Assembly (NCBI GenBank): GCA_963847615.1
Contig: CAWKAN010000016.1
Span: 62,001 to 126,000 of the forward strand
DNA: 64,000 nucleotides
Origin: Palsa-883 sp963847615
GTDB lineage: Bacteria > Pseudomonadota > Alphaproteobacteria > Acetobacterales > Acetobacteraceae
Direction of reading: 5' to 3'
Shown here piece by piece: positions 36,386-45,012 of this stretch. Position numbers and translations under genes: made by a program. The first letter of the stretch is position 1. The number at the start of each line of letters is the position of its first letter. A model generated the notes under the pieces. That model did not search any database. It saw only the letters and a list, made by a program, of their open reading frames with translations, and was not told where the DNA came from.

Positions 36386-39093
36386 CCCGGACGCGGCCCG
36401 GGCTGTTCGGCCGCGTTTCGATCGCGCTCCGGCTGATGGGCCTGGTGTTCGCCCTGGTCGGCATGCTGCTGGGCATCAGTATCTACCTTACGCGGGCGTT
36501 GGATCGGGTGGTCGCGACCGCCGTCGAGCCCGAACGGCTGGGAACGCTGATCAACGATGCGCATGCCGTGGACGCGGCGTTCGCCGAGCTGCGCTACCGG
36601 CTGACCGAACTCTCGGTGAACCGATTGGTCGGGACCGAGCGCGACGCCGCTGCCTCGCGCGAGACGCTGCAGCGGCGGCTGGATGCGCTGGCCGGTCGCG
36701 AGCCCGCGGTCGTCCAGTCGATCCGCCGCGCGGTGGCGGCGTTCGACGCCAGCGCGACCGCCGCCATCGACGCCTACTCGCACGGGGAGCGGGTCATCGG
36801 CAACGTCCGGTTCGCCGAGGCGCGCTTGCATGGCCAGCAGGTGAGCGTGCTGCTCGACGGCCTGGAACAGCAACTGACCGCGCGCCAGCACGAGGTTTAT
36901 GATGCGATCGTGGCCGTGCGCAGTTCGACTACCACCACCGCGATGCTGCTATTGATTGCCGCGGTGCTGACCTCCGTCGGGCTGACCGTGTTGGTGCTGC
37001 GTTCGTTCCTCGATCCGCTGGCGCAGTTGGCGACGGCGGTGGAGGCGGCCAGGTTCGGCAACCTGACCGCGCCGCTGCCGCCGGCCTGGGACGACGAACT
37101 GGGGGCCATGACGCGGGCGGTCCGGTTGTTCCGCGAGGGCATCGCCGAACGCGCGCAGTTGGAACTCAAAATGGAGGAGCAGCGGCAACTGCTGTCCGAT
37201 GCGATCGAATGCATCGGCGAAGGTTTCGTGCTCTATGACGCGCAAGACCGGCTGGTGCTGTGGAACTCGAACTTCGTCAGGCTGCAACCGAAGCTGACCG
37301 ACCTTATCAAGCCGGGGACGCTGTTCCGTGCGCTGGCAGAGGCGGCGGTGCAGCGTGGTGTGGCCGATCTTGCAGCGAGCGATGCCGCGAGCTGGCTGGA
37401 AGAACGTCTGTCGCGGCATCGCAGGCCGAATGGCCCCGTAGAGTATCGTTTCGGCGACAGATGGGTGCAGATCAGCGAGCAACGCATGACCTACGGCGGC
37501 ACGGTGGCGATCTACAGCGACATCACCGCGTCGAGGCGGCGTCAGGAGGAGCTGGAAGAGGAGCGGCAGGAGGCGGTGCAGGCCTCGGAGGTGAAATCGC
37601 AGTTCCTGGCCAACATGAGCCACGAACTGCGCACGCCGCTGAACGCCATCATCGGCTACAGCCAGTTGCTGCAGGAGGAGGCGGAGGACGCCGGGGACGA
37701 GACCGCGCTGCCTGACCTGCGAAAGATCGAGGCGGCGGGCAAGCACCTGCTCGGCCTGATCAACGGCATTCTCGATCTTTCCAAGGTCGAGGCGGGCCGC
37801 ATGGACGTGTTCATCGAGGCGGTGAACCTGTCCACCCTGGTTGAGGAAGTGCGGCAAATGATTGCGCCGCTGGCCGCGGGCAACGGCAACGAACTGATCA
37901 TCGACTGCCCGTCCGACAGCGGCGCGATCCGCTCGGACTTCACCAAGCTCAAGCAATCGCTGCTGAACCTGCTCTCCAACGCCTGCAAGTTCACCGAGAA
38001 CGGCAAAGTCTTACTTACCGTCCGGCGCGAACCCGAGGGGCGGGTCAGCTTCGCGGTCGCCGACAGCGGCATCGGCATGACCGAAGAGCAACAGGGCAAG
38101 CTGTTCCAGGCCTTCGTGCAGGCCGACGGGTTGACCACCCGCCGGTTCGGCGGCTCCGGGCTTGGCCTCGCGCTCACGCGCAGCTTTGCCAGGATGCTGG
38201 GCGGCGACGTGACAGTGAGCAGCCGCCTCGGCGAGGGCTCGACGTTCACCCTGATGCTGCCGGTGGACCAGCCGACGCCCGCCGACGCGGAGCCGGCGGA
38301 CGACGAGGCAACGGAGGCCGGGTCCCACGCAGCGGCCGCGCCGGCGTCGGCCCCGCGCATTCTGGTGGTCGACGACGACGCGGCGGCGCGGCAGATCATC
38401 GGCACCTACCTCGGGCGCGAGGGCTACCAGGTGCTCTATGCCGATTCCGGCCGCGACGGTCTGCAGAAAGCCCGCGAGCTTCGGCCGGACGTCATCACGC
38501 TCGACATCCTGATGCCGCAGGTCGACGGCTGGTCGGTGTTGGCCTCGCTCAAGGCCGACCCGGTGTTGCGCCACATCCCGGTTGTGCTGGTCACCGCCGA
38601 CGGCGACAAGGGTTTGGGGTTCAGCCTCGGCGCGGCGGCCTGGTTGAGCAAGCCGGTCGACCGCACCGAGCTGATCGATGTGCTGAAGGCGCTGCTGCAG
38701 GTGCGCAGCGATGCCGTCGTGCTGGTGGTGGACGATGATCCGCCGACCTGCGAGTTGACGAGACGCACCATCGAATCCCTCGGACACAGCTGTGCGCTGG
38801 CCGGCAACGGGCGCGAGGCGCTGGGCTGGATGGCGGCGAACCCGGTGCCGGCGATCATCCTGCTCGATCTGCTGATGCCGGAGATGGACGGGGTCGAGTT
38901 CCTCATCCGGCTGCGCGCGCGCACCGAGTGGCGCAATATTCCGGTGGTCGTGGTCACGGCCAAACAGATGGGTGGGGCGGAGCGGCAATTGCTCGAAGCG
39001 ATGGCCCAGCAGATCGTTACGAAGGGGCACAACGCCCATCGCGACCTGGCCCGCGCCGTCCGCGAGGTGCTGGCGCCGGCGGCGGTCGATTGA
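36382..39093 (+). CDS. Hybrid sensor histidine kinase with HAMP, PAS and two receiver domains
   Basis: About 903 aa. Order: membrane helix 1 (residues ~13-35), periplasmic helical sensor, helix 2 (~185-205), HAMP (~206-255), PAS (~270-380, GEGFVLYDAQDRLVLWNSNF), coiled segment, HisKA (FLANMSHELRTPLNAIIGYS, His ~414), HATPase (NLLSNACKFTENGKV, ADSGIGM, FGGSGLGLALT), receiver 1 (~659-775, LVVDDDAA, phospho-site in ITLDILMPQVDGW) and receiver 2 (~779-900, LVVDDDPP, LLDLLMPEMDG). All catalytic residues are present. A TTG start at 36382 is proposed; ATG 36436 would cut into helix 1. It is followed by a single-domain regulator. The input signal is unknown. Confidence 0.93.
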   Translation: MTRTRPGLFGRVSIALRLMGLVFALVGMLLGISIYLTRALDRVVATAVEPERLGTLINDAHAVDAAFAELRYRLTELSVNRLVGTERDAAASRETLQRRLDALAGREPAVVQSIRRAVAAFDASATAAIDAYSHGERVIGNVRFAEARLHGQQVSVLLDGLEQQLTARQHEVYDAIVAVRSSTTTTAMLLLIAAVLTSVGLTVLVLRSFLDPLAQLATAVEAARFGNLTAPLPPAWDDELGAMTRAVRLFREGIAERAQLELKMEEQRQLLSDAIECIGEGFVLYDAQDRLVLWNSNFVRLQPKLTDLIKPGTLFRALAEAAVQRGVADLAASDAASWLEERLSRHRRPNGPVEYRFGDRWVQISEQRMTYGGTVAIYSDITASRRRQEELEEERQEAVQASEVKSQFLANMSHELRTPLNAIIGYSQLLQEEAEDAGDETALPDLRKIEAAGKHLLGLINGILDLSKVEAGRMDVFIEAVNLSTLVEEVRQMIAPLAAGNGNELIIDCPSDSGAIRSDFTKLKQSLLNLLSNACKFTENGKVLLTVRREPEGRVSFAVADSGIGMTEEQQGKLFQAFVQADGLTTRRFGGSGLGLALTRSFARMLGGDVTVSSRLGEGSTFTLMLPVDQPTPADAEPADDEATEAGSHAAAAPASAPRILVVDDDAAARQIIGTYLGREGYQVLYADSGRDGLQKARELRPDVITLDILMPQVDGWSVLASLKADPVLRHIPVVLVTADGDKGLGFSLGAAAWLSKPVDRTELIDVLKALLQVRSDAVVLVVDDDPPTCELTRRTIESLGHSCALAGNGREALGWMAANPVPAIILLDLLMPEMDGVEFLIRLRARTEWRNIPVVVVTAKQMGGAERQLLEAMAQQIVTKGHNAHRDLARAVREVLAPAAVD

Positions 39094-39113
39094 GCGAATG
39101 AGGGGGACAGATC

Positions 39114-39497
39114 GTGGCACGCATTCTTCTGGTCGAGGACAACGAGCAGAATTGCGACATGCTGTCGCGGCGGCTGGCGCGGCTGGGCCATACGGTGCTG
39201 ATCGCGACCGATGGCGCCGAGGGGATCGAGAAGGCGCGCGCCGAAGCGCCGGACATCGTGCTGATGGACATGTCGCTGCCCGTGGTGGACGGCTGGGAAG
39301 CGACGCGCCGCCTGCGCGCCGATACCACCACGCGCCACCTGCGGATCATTGCGCTGACCGCGCACGCGATGGCAGACGATCGCGAGAAGACGATCCAGGC
39401 CGGGTGCGACGATTACGACACCAAACCGGTTGACCTGCCGCGACTGCTGGAGAAGATCGCGGCCCTGCTGCTGCGGCCCGATCTGGTCAGTCCCTGA
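39114..39497 (+). CDS. Single-domain response regulator (CheY/DivK-like)
   Basis: A 127-aa receiver with no output domain. Acidic pocket VEDNEQN, phospho-acceptor Asp in DIVLMDMSLPVVDGWEA, switch Thr in ALTAHAM, Lys in DTKPVD. GTG start 39114 with GAGGGGG upstream. It lies 20 bases after the hybrid kinase and convergent with the phosphatase gene, so it is the likely phosphotransfer partner of that kinase. Confidence 0.94.
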   Translation: MARILLVEDNEQNCDMLSRRLARLGHTVLIATDGAEGIEKARAEAPDIVLMDMSLPVVDGWEATRRLRADTTTRHLRIIALTAHAMADDREKTIQAGCDDYDTKPVDLPRLLEKIAALLLRPDLVSP

Positions 39498-39502
39498 TCC
39501 GG

Positions 39503-40681
39503 TCAGCCCCTGAGGCGCAGTGCCAGCGCCGTCACGTCATCGGCCTGCTCGGCCGTGCCGGTGAAGCCGAGCACACGGGCGCATAACTCGCCGATCAGGA
39601 CGTCCGGCTCGGCCGTCGCCAGCTCGCGCAGGTCGGCCAACACGCGGGGCAAGGTGTAGAACGCGCCCGCCGGGTCGATCGCCTCCGGCAACCCGTCGGT
39701 GATCACCACCAGCCCTTCGCCGCCGCCGAGCGTGATCGTGCTAATGGCGAACGCGGCGTCGTCGAGGATGCCGAGCGGCAGCGAAGCGGGGCACGCCACT
39801 TCGCTCACCTCGCCGTCGGTGCCGAGCCGATAGGGGCGGACATGGCCCGCGTTGACGAAATCGAGCCGTCCGCTCGGCGCGTCGAGGAAGCCGAGGAACA
39901 GCGTGATGAACATGCTGGTCGGATTGTTCCGGCACAACTCGCGGTTGACCATGGCGGCCACCTCGGCCGGGCTGGGCACGCGGCCGGACAGTTCCACCGC
40001 CTGCAGCGTCGTGGCACGCAGCAGGCTGCGCGCCCGCGCCATGAACAGCGCGGCGGGCATGCCCTTGCCGGACACGTCGCCGACTGCCAGGCACAGCATG
40101 TGGGGGACGATCTCGAAGCAGTCGTAGAGGTCGCCGCCGACCTGGCGTGCCGGGTGCATCGCCGCGTGCACGCCGATCTCGCGGCCGCCGACCGCGGTGG
40201 GGAACTCGGTCGGCACCATGCTGAGCTGTTGTGTGCGAGCCGCGGCGAGATCGCGCTCCAGCGCTGCCAGATGGGCACGGACCTGCGCTCGCAACGCGCG
40301 CTTTTCGAGCACCGAGCCGAGCCGGGCGCGCAGCAGCACCGGGTTGAACGGTTTGGGCAGGTAGTCCTCCGCGCCGAGTTCGAGGCAGCGCACCACCGTC
40401 TCCACCTCGGTGTCGGCGGAGATCATCACGACCGGCGTCTCTTCCAGCCGGTTCTCGCGGCGCATCAGTTCGAGCAATTCCACGCCGCCCATGCGCGGCA
40501 TCATCACGTCGAGCAGCACGGCATCGAACGGCCCGGCCCGCAGGCTGTCGTACGCCTCGACGCCGTCGCTGGCATAGGCGATGTCGCGGTGGCCGAGGCG
40601 CTGCAGGCGCCGGCCAAGCACGTCCCGGTTGTCGGCGTTGTCGTTGACGACCAGCAGTCGCGCGGGGCGCTGCGGAAGCAA
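39503..40681 (-). CDS. Receiver-domain PP2C/SpoIIE serine phosphatase (RsbU/RssB-like regulator)
   Basis: A 392-aa fusion: an N-terminal receiver (~7-122, LVVNDNADNRD, Asp in AVLLDVMMPRMGG, Lys in YLPKPFNP), a coiled linker, then a PPM-type phosphatase with HPARQVGGDLYDCFEI, AVGDVSGKGMPAALFMARA and VVITDGLPEA and ADDVTAL, metal-binding Asps intact. Such proteins dephosphorylate a STAS anti-anti-sigma factor, and a STAS gene and an RsbW-like gene lie just upstream. The first acidic residue pair is ND rather than DD. Confidence 0.93.
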   Translation of the reverse strand: MLPQRPARLLVVNDNADNRDVLGRRLQRLGHRDIAYASDGVEAYDSLRAGPFDAVLLDVMMPRMGGVELLELMRRENRLEETPVVMISADTEVETVVRCLELGAEDYLPKPFNPVLLRARLGSVLEKRALRAQVRAHLAALERDLAAARTQQLSMVPTEFPTAVGGREIGVHAAMHPARQVGGDLYDCFEIVPHMLCLAVGDVSGKGMPAALFMARARSLLRATTLQAVELSGRVPSPAEVAAMVNRELCRNNPTSMFITLFLGFLDAPSGRLDFVNAGHVRPYRLGTDGEVSEVACPASLPLGILDDAAFAISTITLGGGEGLVVITDGLPEAIDPAGAFYTLPRVLADLRELATAEPDVLIGELCARVLGFTGTAEQADDVTALALRLRG

Positions 40682-40758
40682 AACAGTCCTCCAAGCCGTT
40701 GGTTAGGCCACAACCAGGCAACCTACGTCGCGGCAGCTCGGGCAAGCAAGGCGGGCAG

Positions 40759-41073
40759 GGAAATGATCCAGGGCAATCGGGTGAACGAAAGCAAGGCCGG
40801 GGCTTCGCCCCGGACCCCACCAAGGGGCGCTGCCCCTTGGAACCCCGCCAAGGGCGAGCCCTTGGAACCCTTCACTGGGAGTGGGTGAGGGGGAGGGGGC
40901 GTGTGGGCGAGGCGAAGGGGCGCCGGACGGCGCCCCTCCCCCTCACCCACTCCCAGTCATGGAGTCCAGAGGCTCCGCCTCTGGTGGGGGTCCAGGGGGC
41001 AAAGCCCCCTGGCGGGGTTCGGGGCGGAGCCCCGACCTGCCTTCGCTTCACCCGATTGCCCTGGGAAATGATC
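40759..41073. mobile_element. MITE-like element with 17-bp inverted ends and 10-bp target duplication
   Basis: The element runs 40769-41063 (295 bp). Its ends are perfect inverted repeats, CAGGGCAATCGGGTGAA (40769-40785) and its complement (41047-41063). It is flanked on both sides by GGAAATGATC in direct orientation (40759-40768 and 41064-41073), a clean target-site duplication. The interior has a 25-base palindromic pair (40874-40898 and 40933-40957) and the CCAGGGGGCAAAGCCCC-type blocks of the GC-rich repeat family. No gene inside. It separates the PP2C gene from the RsbW-like gene. Confidence 0.8.
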
Positions 41074-41098
41074 GGCGTGCCATCAGGCATACCGCCGT

Positions 41099-41530
41099 TC
41101 ACGGACCGTCCGCGGGCAGCGGGAACCCCAGGCGAAGATGGTTGGCCTCGGCCGTCCGCCAATAGGTCATGTCGGGGCAGAACCGGCGCATCAGTGCGAT
41201 CCCCTGCCCGCCAATCGTGGCGGTCTCGAGGTCGGCAATCGGTGGCGGCGGGGCGGCACCCAGCGGATCGAATGCCCTGCCCCGGTCGGTGATCTCGATC
41301 ACGATGCGGCCGTCGACCTGCCGCAGTGCCACGCGCACGGTTTCGCCCGCGGGCAGCTGGCCGTAGCGGATCACGTTGGAGACGGCCTCCTCGAGGCAAA
41401 GCTGCACGGCGAAGACCGTGGAGGACGGCCATCGCAGCGACGCGGCGAAGCGGTCGACCCCTTCCGAGAGTTCCTGCAAGCCCGCGAGGTCAACCGGGAG
41501 GTCGAACGCGGTGCAGCGCACCGGTGTCAT
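41099..41530 (-). CDS. RsbW-like anti-sigma serine kinase (HATPase_c)
   Basis: A 143-aa GHKL ATPase. The N box is VQLCLEEAVSNVIRYG with the catalytic Glu and metal-binding Asn, G1 is EITDRGRAFDPL, G2 is GGQGIALMRRFCPDM. This is the anti-sigma-kinase layout. It lies 22 bases downstream of a STAS gene and upstream of a receiver-PP2C gene, so a partner-switch is likely, though no sigma factor is in the window. Confidence 0.9.
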   Translation of the reverse strand: MTPVRCTAFDLPVDLAGLQELSEGVDRFAASLRWPSSTVFAVQLCLEEAVSNVIRYGQLPAGETVRVALRQVDGRIVIEITDRGRAFDPLGAAPPPPIADLETATIGGQGIALMRRFCPDMTYWRTAEANHLRLGFPLPADGP

Positions 41531-41552
41531 GTGCCTGCCTCGCCGCGTCGGG

Positions 41553-41897
41553 CTAGCGTGGGGCGGAGACTGCCGCGATCGCGTCGGCCAGGTCTCGGTA
41601 AACCCGCAGTATCGTCGTGGTGCCGCTGTCTTCCAGCACCTTCTCCACGTCGGTGGACGGCGACAGCAGCACCATGCGGCCACCCTTCGAGGCTACCGCC
41701 TTGGCGCCCATGATCAAGGTGCGCAGGCCCATCGAGGCGATGAAATCGACGCCCGACAGATCGACGACGATCGCGCGCTTCTGCCCGACCATGACGTTGA
41801 ACGCCAGGTCGATGGTTTGAGCGCCGGCGATGTCGAGCCGGCCGTTTAATGACGCTTTTGTGACGCCATCGCCGATGTCTTCAGTCTGCATCTGCAT
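41553..41897 (-). CDS. STAS-domain anti-anti-sigma factor (RsbV-like)
   Basis: A 114-aa single STAS protein. The segment VDLSGVDFIASMGLRTLIMG contains the phospho-acceptor Ser (IASMGLR) used by RsbV and SpoIIAA. In the unphosphorylated form it would bind the RsbW-like kinase encoded next door and free a target. GGGGAC lies before ATG 41897. First gene of the rsbV-rsbW-like pair. Confidence 0.92.
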   Translation of the reverse strand: MQMQTEDIGDGVTKASLNGRLDIAGAQTIDLAFNVMVGQKRAIVVDLSGVDFIASMGLRTLIMGAKAVASKGGRMVLLSPSTDVEKVLEDSGTTTILRVYRDLADAIAAVSAPR

Positions 41898-42462
41898 GAC
41901 CGCAAAGTCCCCTGGGTGATTTCCAATCCGGTAGGGCGTTTAACACTGTAAGCGCCGGCATGAAAATCCCCCGAGAAGCCGCCACCCGTGCGGATGCACT
42001 GGCGTAAACATCGGCGACGGGGAGCTTTCTTTGCACTGTTCGCAGAGACCTATGCGGGACAGGCTGCGCAGTGGCTGCGCCGACGCAATGCAATAGATGC
42101 GCGATCGGACTTCGGCGCCTGTCGGTGGTTCTGCATGCCGATCCGCCGGTTCACGGCATCCCAATGCTCCAGTTGCACCCACGCAATAATGAAACCGGCT
42201 CGACCTTTTGGCCGGGCCCGCGCCACCTTGGGTTCTCGGGTGCCTTGCCATGCCGGGGGACGCCCAGGTAGCGATCCAGTCGCGAAAGCTACGCCGCCTC
42301 GCTTGGCTTCTTGGGAACGACACCACGATGTTGGGTGTCGATTCGGTGTCGGTTGGGGATCTCTACGATTGCGTGTCGAGGTCCAGCCTGCGGTGCGCGC
42401 AGTATGAAGCTTTCTTTACAATCGCCGCTGCGGACGGACGGCTCTGCAGTCGGTTGCGTCCG
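41898..42462. other. Intergenic region without a recognised gene
   Basis: About 565 bases. Open frames exist on both strands but without motifs or coding bias. It should hold the promoter of the leftward STAS gene near 41900-41960 (A/T-richer part with GTTTAACACTG), but no clear -35/-10 pair could be picked. Confidence 0.45.
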
Positions 42463-42687
42463 CTACAGAGAATCCCCGAGCGGTCGCCAGTCCAGCAAGT
42501 CCTCGGGTGCCGCGTCGCGCTGCTGGTCCCATTCGGAAAGACCGGAATGATGCTGCGACACTGCCTTGGCCGCCACCTCCGGCGACGGCCAGCGACCGGA
42601 CCGGCGACCCGCGAAATGAACAAGCCAACGCCCGCGGACCTCCACCAGCCGCAGAACGCCTGCCGCACTCGGGTATTCATATGCCAT
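42463..42687 (-). CDS. Small hypothetical protein (74 aa)
   Basis: It starts MAYEYPSAAGVLRLVEVRGR and continues with WLVHFAGRRSGRWPSPEVAA, then a terminal PEDLLDWRPLGDSL. The arrangement of a short beta-rich start, Gly-x-W/Y, a helix and PEDLxxW is shared by small alphaproteobacterial orphans. ATG 42687 has AGAGG nine bases upstream. No function known. Confidence 0.6.
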   Translation of the reverse strand: MAYEYPSAAGVLRLVEVRGRWLVHFAGRRSGRWPSPEVAAKAVSQHHSGLSEWDQQRDAAPEDLLDWRPLGDSL

Positions 42688-42922
42688 CGGGGGGTATCCT
42701 CTCGACCCCTGCCCTTGATCCAAGGGTGCCGATGAACTGGTAACTTGTCTAGTGCGGACCCGTTGATGACCGGTGCCCTCGGCGGCTCGGGGACGTGGAG
42801 CGCGACCTGGTCCGGGCCCGCGCGCCGATCCCCGCCGCGAACCGGTCGAGGGTCAGGGCAATATCAGCCATGCGCCGGGCCCAGCCACATAACGGAGCAC
42901 CGAGCCGGTCCACACCCGAGCA

Positions 42923-43738
42923 TCAGCGAGCAGCGAGCAGCAGCGCGGCGACCTGGATCGCAACCGCGGTGGCATTGTTGGCGACGTGGACCACCAGGGA
43001 GGCCCGCATGCTGCCGCCCTGATGCCGCGCCAGGGAGAGCATGATCGCCATCGGCACCAGAGCGAGCGCGCGGACCGGGGCATTGAGCGCGTGCACGCCG
43101 AGCCATAGGCAAGCGGTGCAGAGCGCGGTTGGCCAAACGCCCCACGTGCGGCGCAGCGCGGTCCACAGCCAGCCGCGGAAAAACAGCTCCTCGGCGACCG
43201 GCGCCAAGGCGGCGAGCAGCAGCAGGTTGACCGCCAGCAGGAGCGGCTCGCCCGACACCGGCGGCGCCGGGACGGATGGCAGCCTGGCGGTCAGATAGGC
43301 CTGCAACGCATGGACGTGGACGACGCTTGCCAGATAGACGAGCACCCAGGCAATCATCAGGCCGGCGAACGCCGCGATCCGCCAGTGCCGGCGCATCGGC
43401 GCGGCGCCGAGGCTGCGCGCAAGATTGCCGCGGCCGAGCGATCGGCCCTGCTTCAAGGCGATCAGTAGCAGGACCGCTTGCAGAACGATGGTGCTGGCCA
43501 GCAGGTAGACAAGCGCACTCGGATGCCAGCCCTCCCCGCCCCTGGCACGCGCAATGGTCCGCGATATCCCGCCGACGAACCCGACCAGCGCGGCGGCGCA
43601 GATCGATGCGGCCTCGGCGGCAAGCAGCCAGAGCAGCGCGCGCAGCAGCAGACGCCGAGGCCGCTCGCCCGCGGCGGCATTCGGTGCGGCCGGGGTACCG
43701 GCGTCCTGGCTCGTGGCCAGGTTCGACGAAGGGGGCAA
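42923..43738 (-). CDS. CPBP-family intramembrane protease
   Basis: A 271-aa membrane protein with about seven hydrophobic segments. The protease motifs are APVAEELFFRGWLWTALRR (Glu-Glu-x3-Arg), HALNAP (His) and HVANNATA (His-x3-Asn). TTG 43738 with GGAG eight bases upstream is the only start before the first helix. Family members process CaaX-like or bacteriocin substrates or serve as immunity factors; the role here is open. No bacteriocin gene adjoins. Confidence 0.85.
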   Translation of the reverse strand: MPPSSNLATSQDAGTPAAPNAAAGERPRRLLLRALLWLLAAEAASICAAALVGFVGGISRTIARARGGEGWHPSALVYLLASTIVLQAVLLLIALKQGRSLGRGNLARSLGAAPMRRHWRIAAFAGLMIAWVLVYLASVVHVHALQAYLTARLPSVPAPPVSGEPLLLAVNLLLLAALAPVAEELFFRGWLWTALRRTWGVWPTALCTACLWLGVHALNAPVRALALVPMAIMLSLARHQGGSMRASLVVHVANNATAVAIQVAALLLAAR

Positions 43739-44208
43739 TCAATCCGCTCCTTGGTTGTCGGCAATGCCCAGACCCGGCGAGACGTGGCGCCCGCCGGGTC
43801 AACGATCAGCCAGGGTATCGCGATCGGTCAGGGGAACAAACAGAACAGCGCCATCATGCGGCCCCACGGTGCAGACCCGCCCCGCGCATGATGGCGCGGC
43901 CGAATCACGTAGGCGCAGGGATCGACGGCTTGCCTCCCCGTCGCCCGCTGGCCTGCGTGTGCTGCCGGCACGCCCTCAGCCGCTCCGCTGGGGGCAGCGC
44001 GGCGGCGTCAATCCTGGCGCCAGTGGTGCGCGCCGGCGGCGTCGCTATCAGTGCATTGAGAGAACCTTGCGGGGGTCTTCAACCCCTAACCTTGTCGCAC
44101 AGGTCGTTGAACATGGCGGACATGCGCACGACCCGATTACGCCGAGCGTGCAGAATTCAAGAATTCGGGAAAAGGGCGGTCGCCGCGCCTTGCCGAACGT
44201 TGCCGCGG
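43739..44208. other. Intergenic region without a recognised gene
   Basis: About 470 bases before the toxin-antitoxin operon. Neither strand shows a credible gene. It contains short GC-rich palindromic fragments only. Confidence 0.45.
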
Positions 44209-44251
44209 TTGACATCCACCGAACCTATGTGTACGCAAATTGTAGTCACAT
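44209..44251 (+). promoter_or_regulatory. Possible promoter/operator of the toxin-antitoxin operon
   Basis: TTGACA at 44209-44214, a weak TACGCA-type -10 after 17 bases, and an inverted repeat ATGTG (44227-44231) / CACAT (44247-44251) over the -10, where the antitoxin could bind and autoregulate. The ATG follows at 44262. Confidence 0.4.
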
Positions 44252-44261
44252 CCTGGGTGTC

Positions 44262-44540
44262 ATGGCTCAACGGAAGCAAGACGACAAGCCGCCACAGCCG
44301 CAACGGGTCGGGGTGCGCGAGTTTCGCGGGAACCTGAGCGGGTTCCTGCGCCAGGCTCGGCTGGGCGGCTCGTTCCTGATCATGTCGCATGATCAGGCGC
44401 TCGCCGAGGTCCGCCCGCCGCCGCCAGCGGAGCGGCCCCGCCGGCGGCCGGGTTCGCTGCGCGGCAAGATCCGGCTGGCGCCAGATTTCGACGCGCTCCC
44501 GCCGGGTGTCTTGGCGGCTATGGAGGGCGAGGAGGAATGA
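44262..44540 (+). CDS. Phd/YefM-like antitoxin
   Basis: A 92-aa protein. The N-terminal half, RVGVREFRGNLSGFLRQARL followed by GGSFLIMSHDQALAEVRPP, is the Phd/YefM DNA-binding fold. The C-terminal tail is rich in Pro and Arg and ends LPPGVLAAMEGEEE, a region expected to wrap the toxin. It overlaps the PIN-domain gene by 4 bases. Its length and tail differ from typical Phd, so the family call is moderate. Confidence 0.75.
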   Translation: MAQRKQDDKPPQPQRVGVREFRGNLSGFLRQARLGGSFLIMSHDQALAEVRPPPPAERPRRRPGSLRGKIRLAPDFDALPPGVLAAMEGEEE

Positions 44541-44953
44541 GGCTCCTCCTCGACACGCACGCCCTCCTTTGGTGGCTGGCTGACGATGACCAACTTGGAC
44601 CGCAGGCGCGGGAACTGATCGAAGACCCCGGCAACGACGTCCTCGTCAGCGTCGTGTCGCTCTGGGAAATTGTCGTCAAGGTCCGCGTCGGAAAGCTGGA
44701 GGCCGACATCAAAGAGGTAGTGGACACCGTCCCACGTGAGGGATTCGCCCTTCTCGACATCAGTACGGCGCATCTCCTGACACTTGCGCGGCTGCCGATG
44801 CATCATCGCGATCCGTTCGATCACCTGCTCATGGCGCAGGCGATCGAGGAGGACGCCACCTTCATCTCCGAGGACAGGCACGCCAGCCGATATCCGGTCC
44901 GATTGGTGGCCTGCTCGGATGCGCCGTCACCGCCTGTCCTTGGGTCGTCGTAG
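44537..44953 (+). CDS. VapC-type PIN-domain toxin
   Basis: A 138-aa PIN ribonuclease. The acidic active-site residues are in LLLDTHALLWWLADD, SLWEIVVKVRVGK, HHRDPFDHLLMAQA and FISEDRHAS, the arrangement seen in the COG3744 group. Paired with an upstream antitoxin by a 4-base overlap. All four acidic residues are present, so it is likely active RNase when freed. Confidence 0.88.
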   Translation: MRLLLDTHALLWWLADDDQLGPQARELIEDPGNDVLVSVVSLWEIVVKVRVGKLEADIKEVVDTVPREGFALLDISTAHLLTLARLPMHHRDPFDHLLMAQAIEEDATFISEDRHASRYPVRLVACSDAPSPPVLGSS

Positions 44954-45012
44954 CGGGCAAAGGACCGGACCGAGCCAGATATTTTGCCGGGGACCGCCCC
45001 CAACCGCCGCTA

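Noticed and set aside
42208..42735. 175-aa plus-strand frame downstream of the STAS gene
   Set aside because: No motif and it runs antisense to the better-supported 74-aa gene at 42463-42687.
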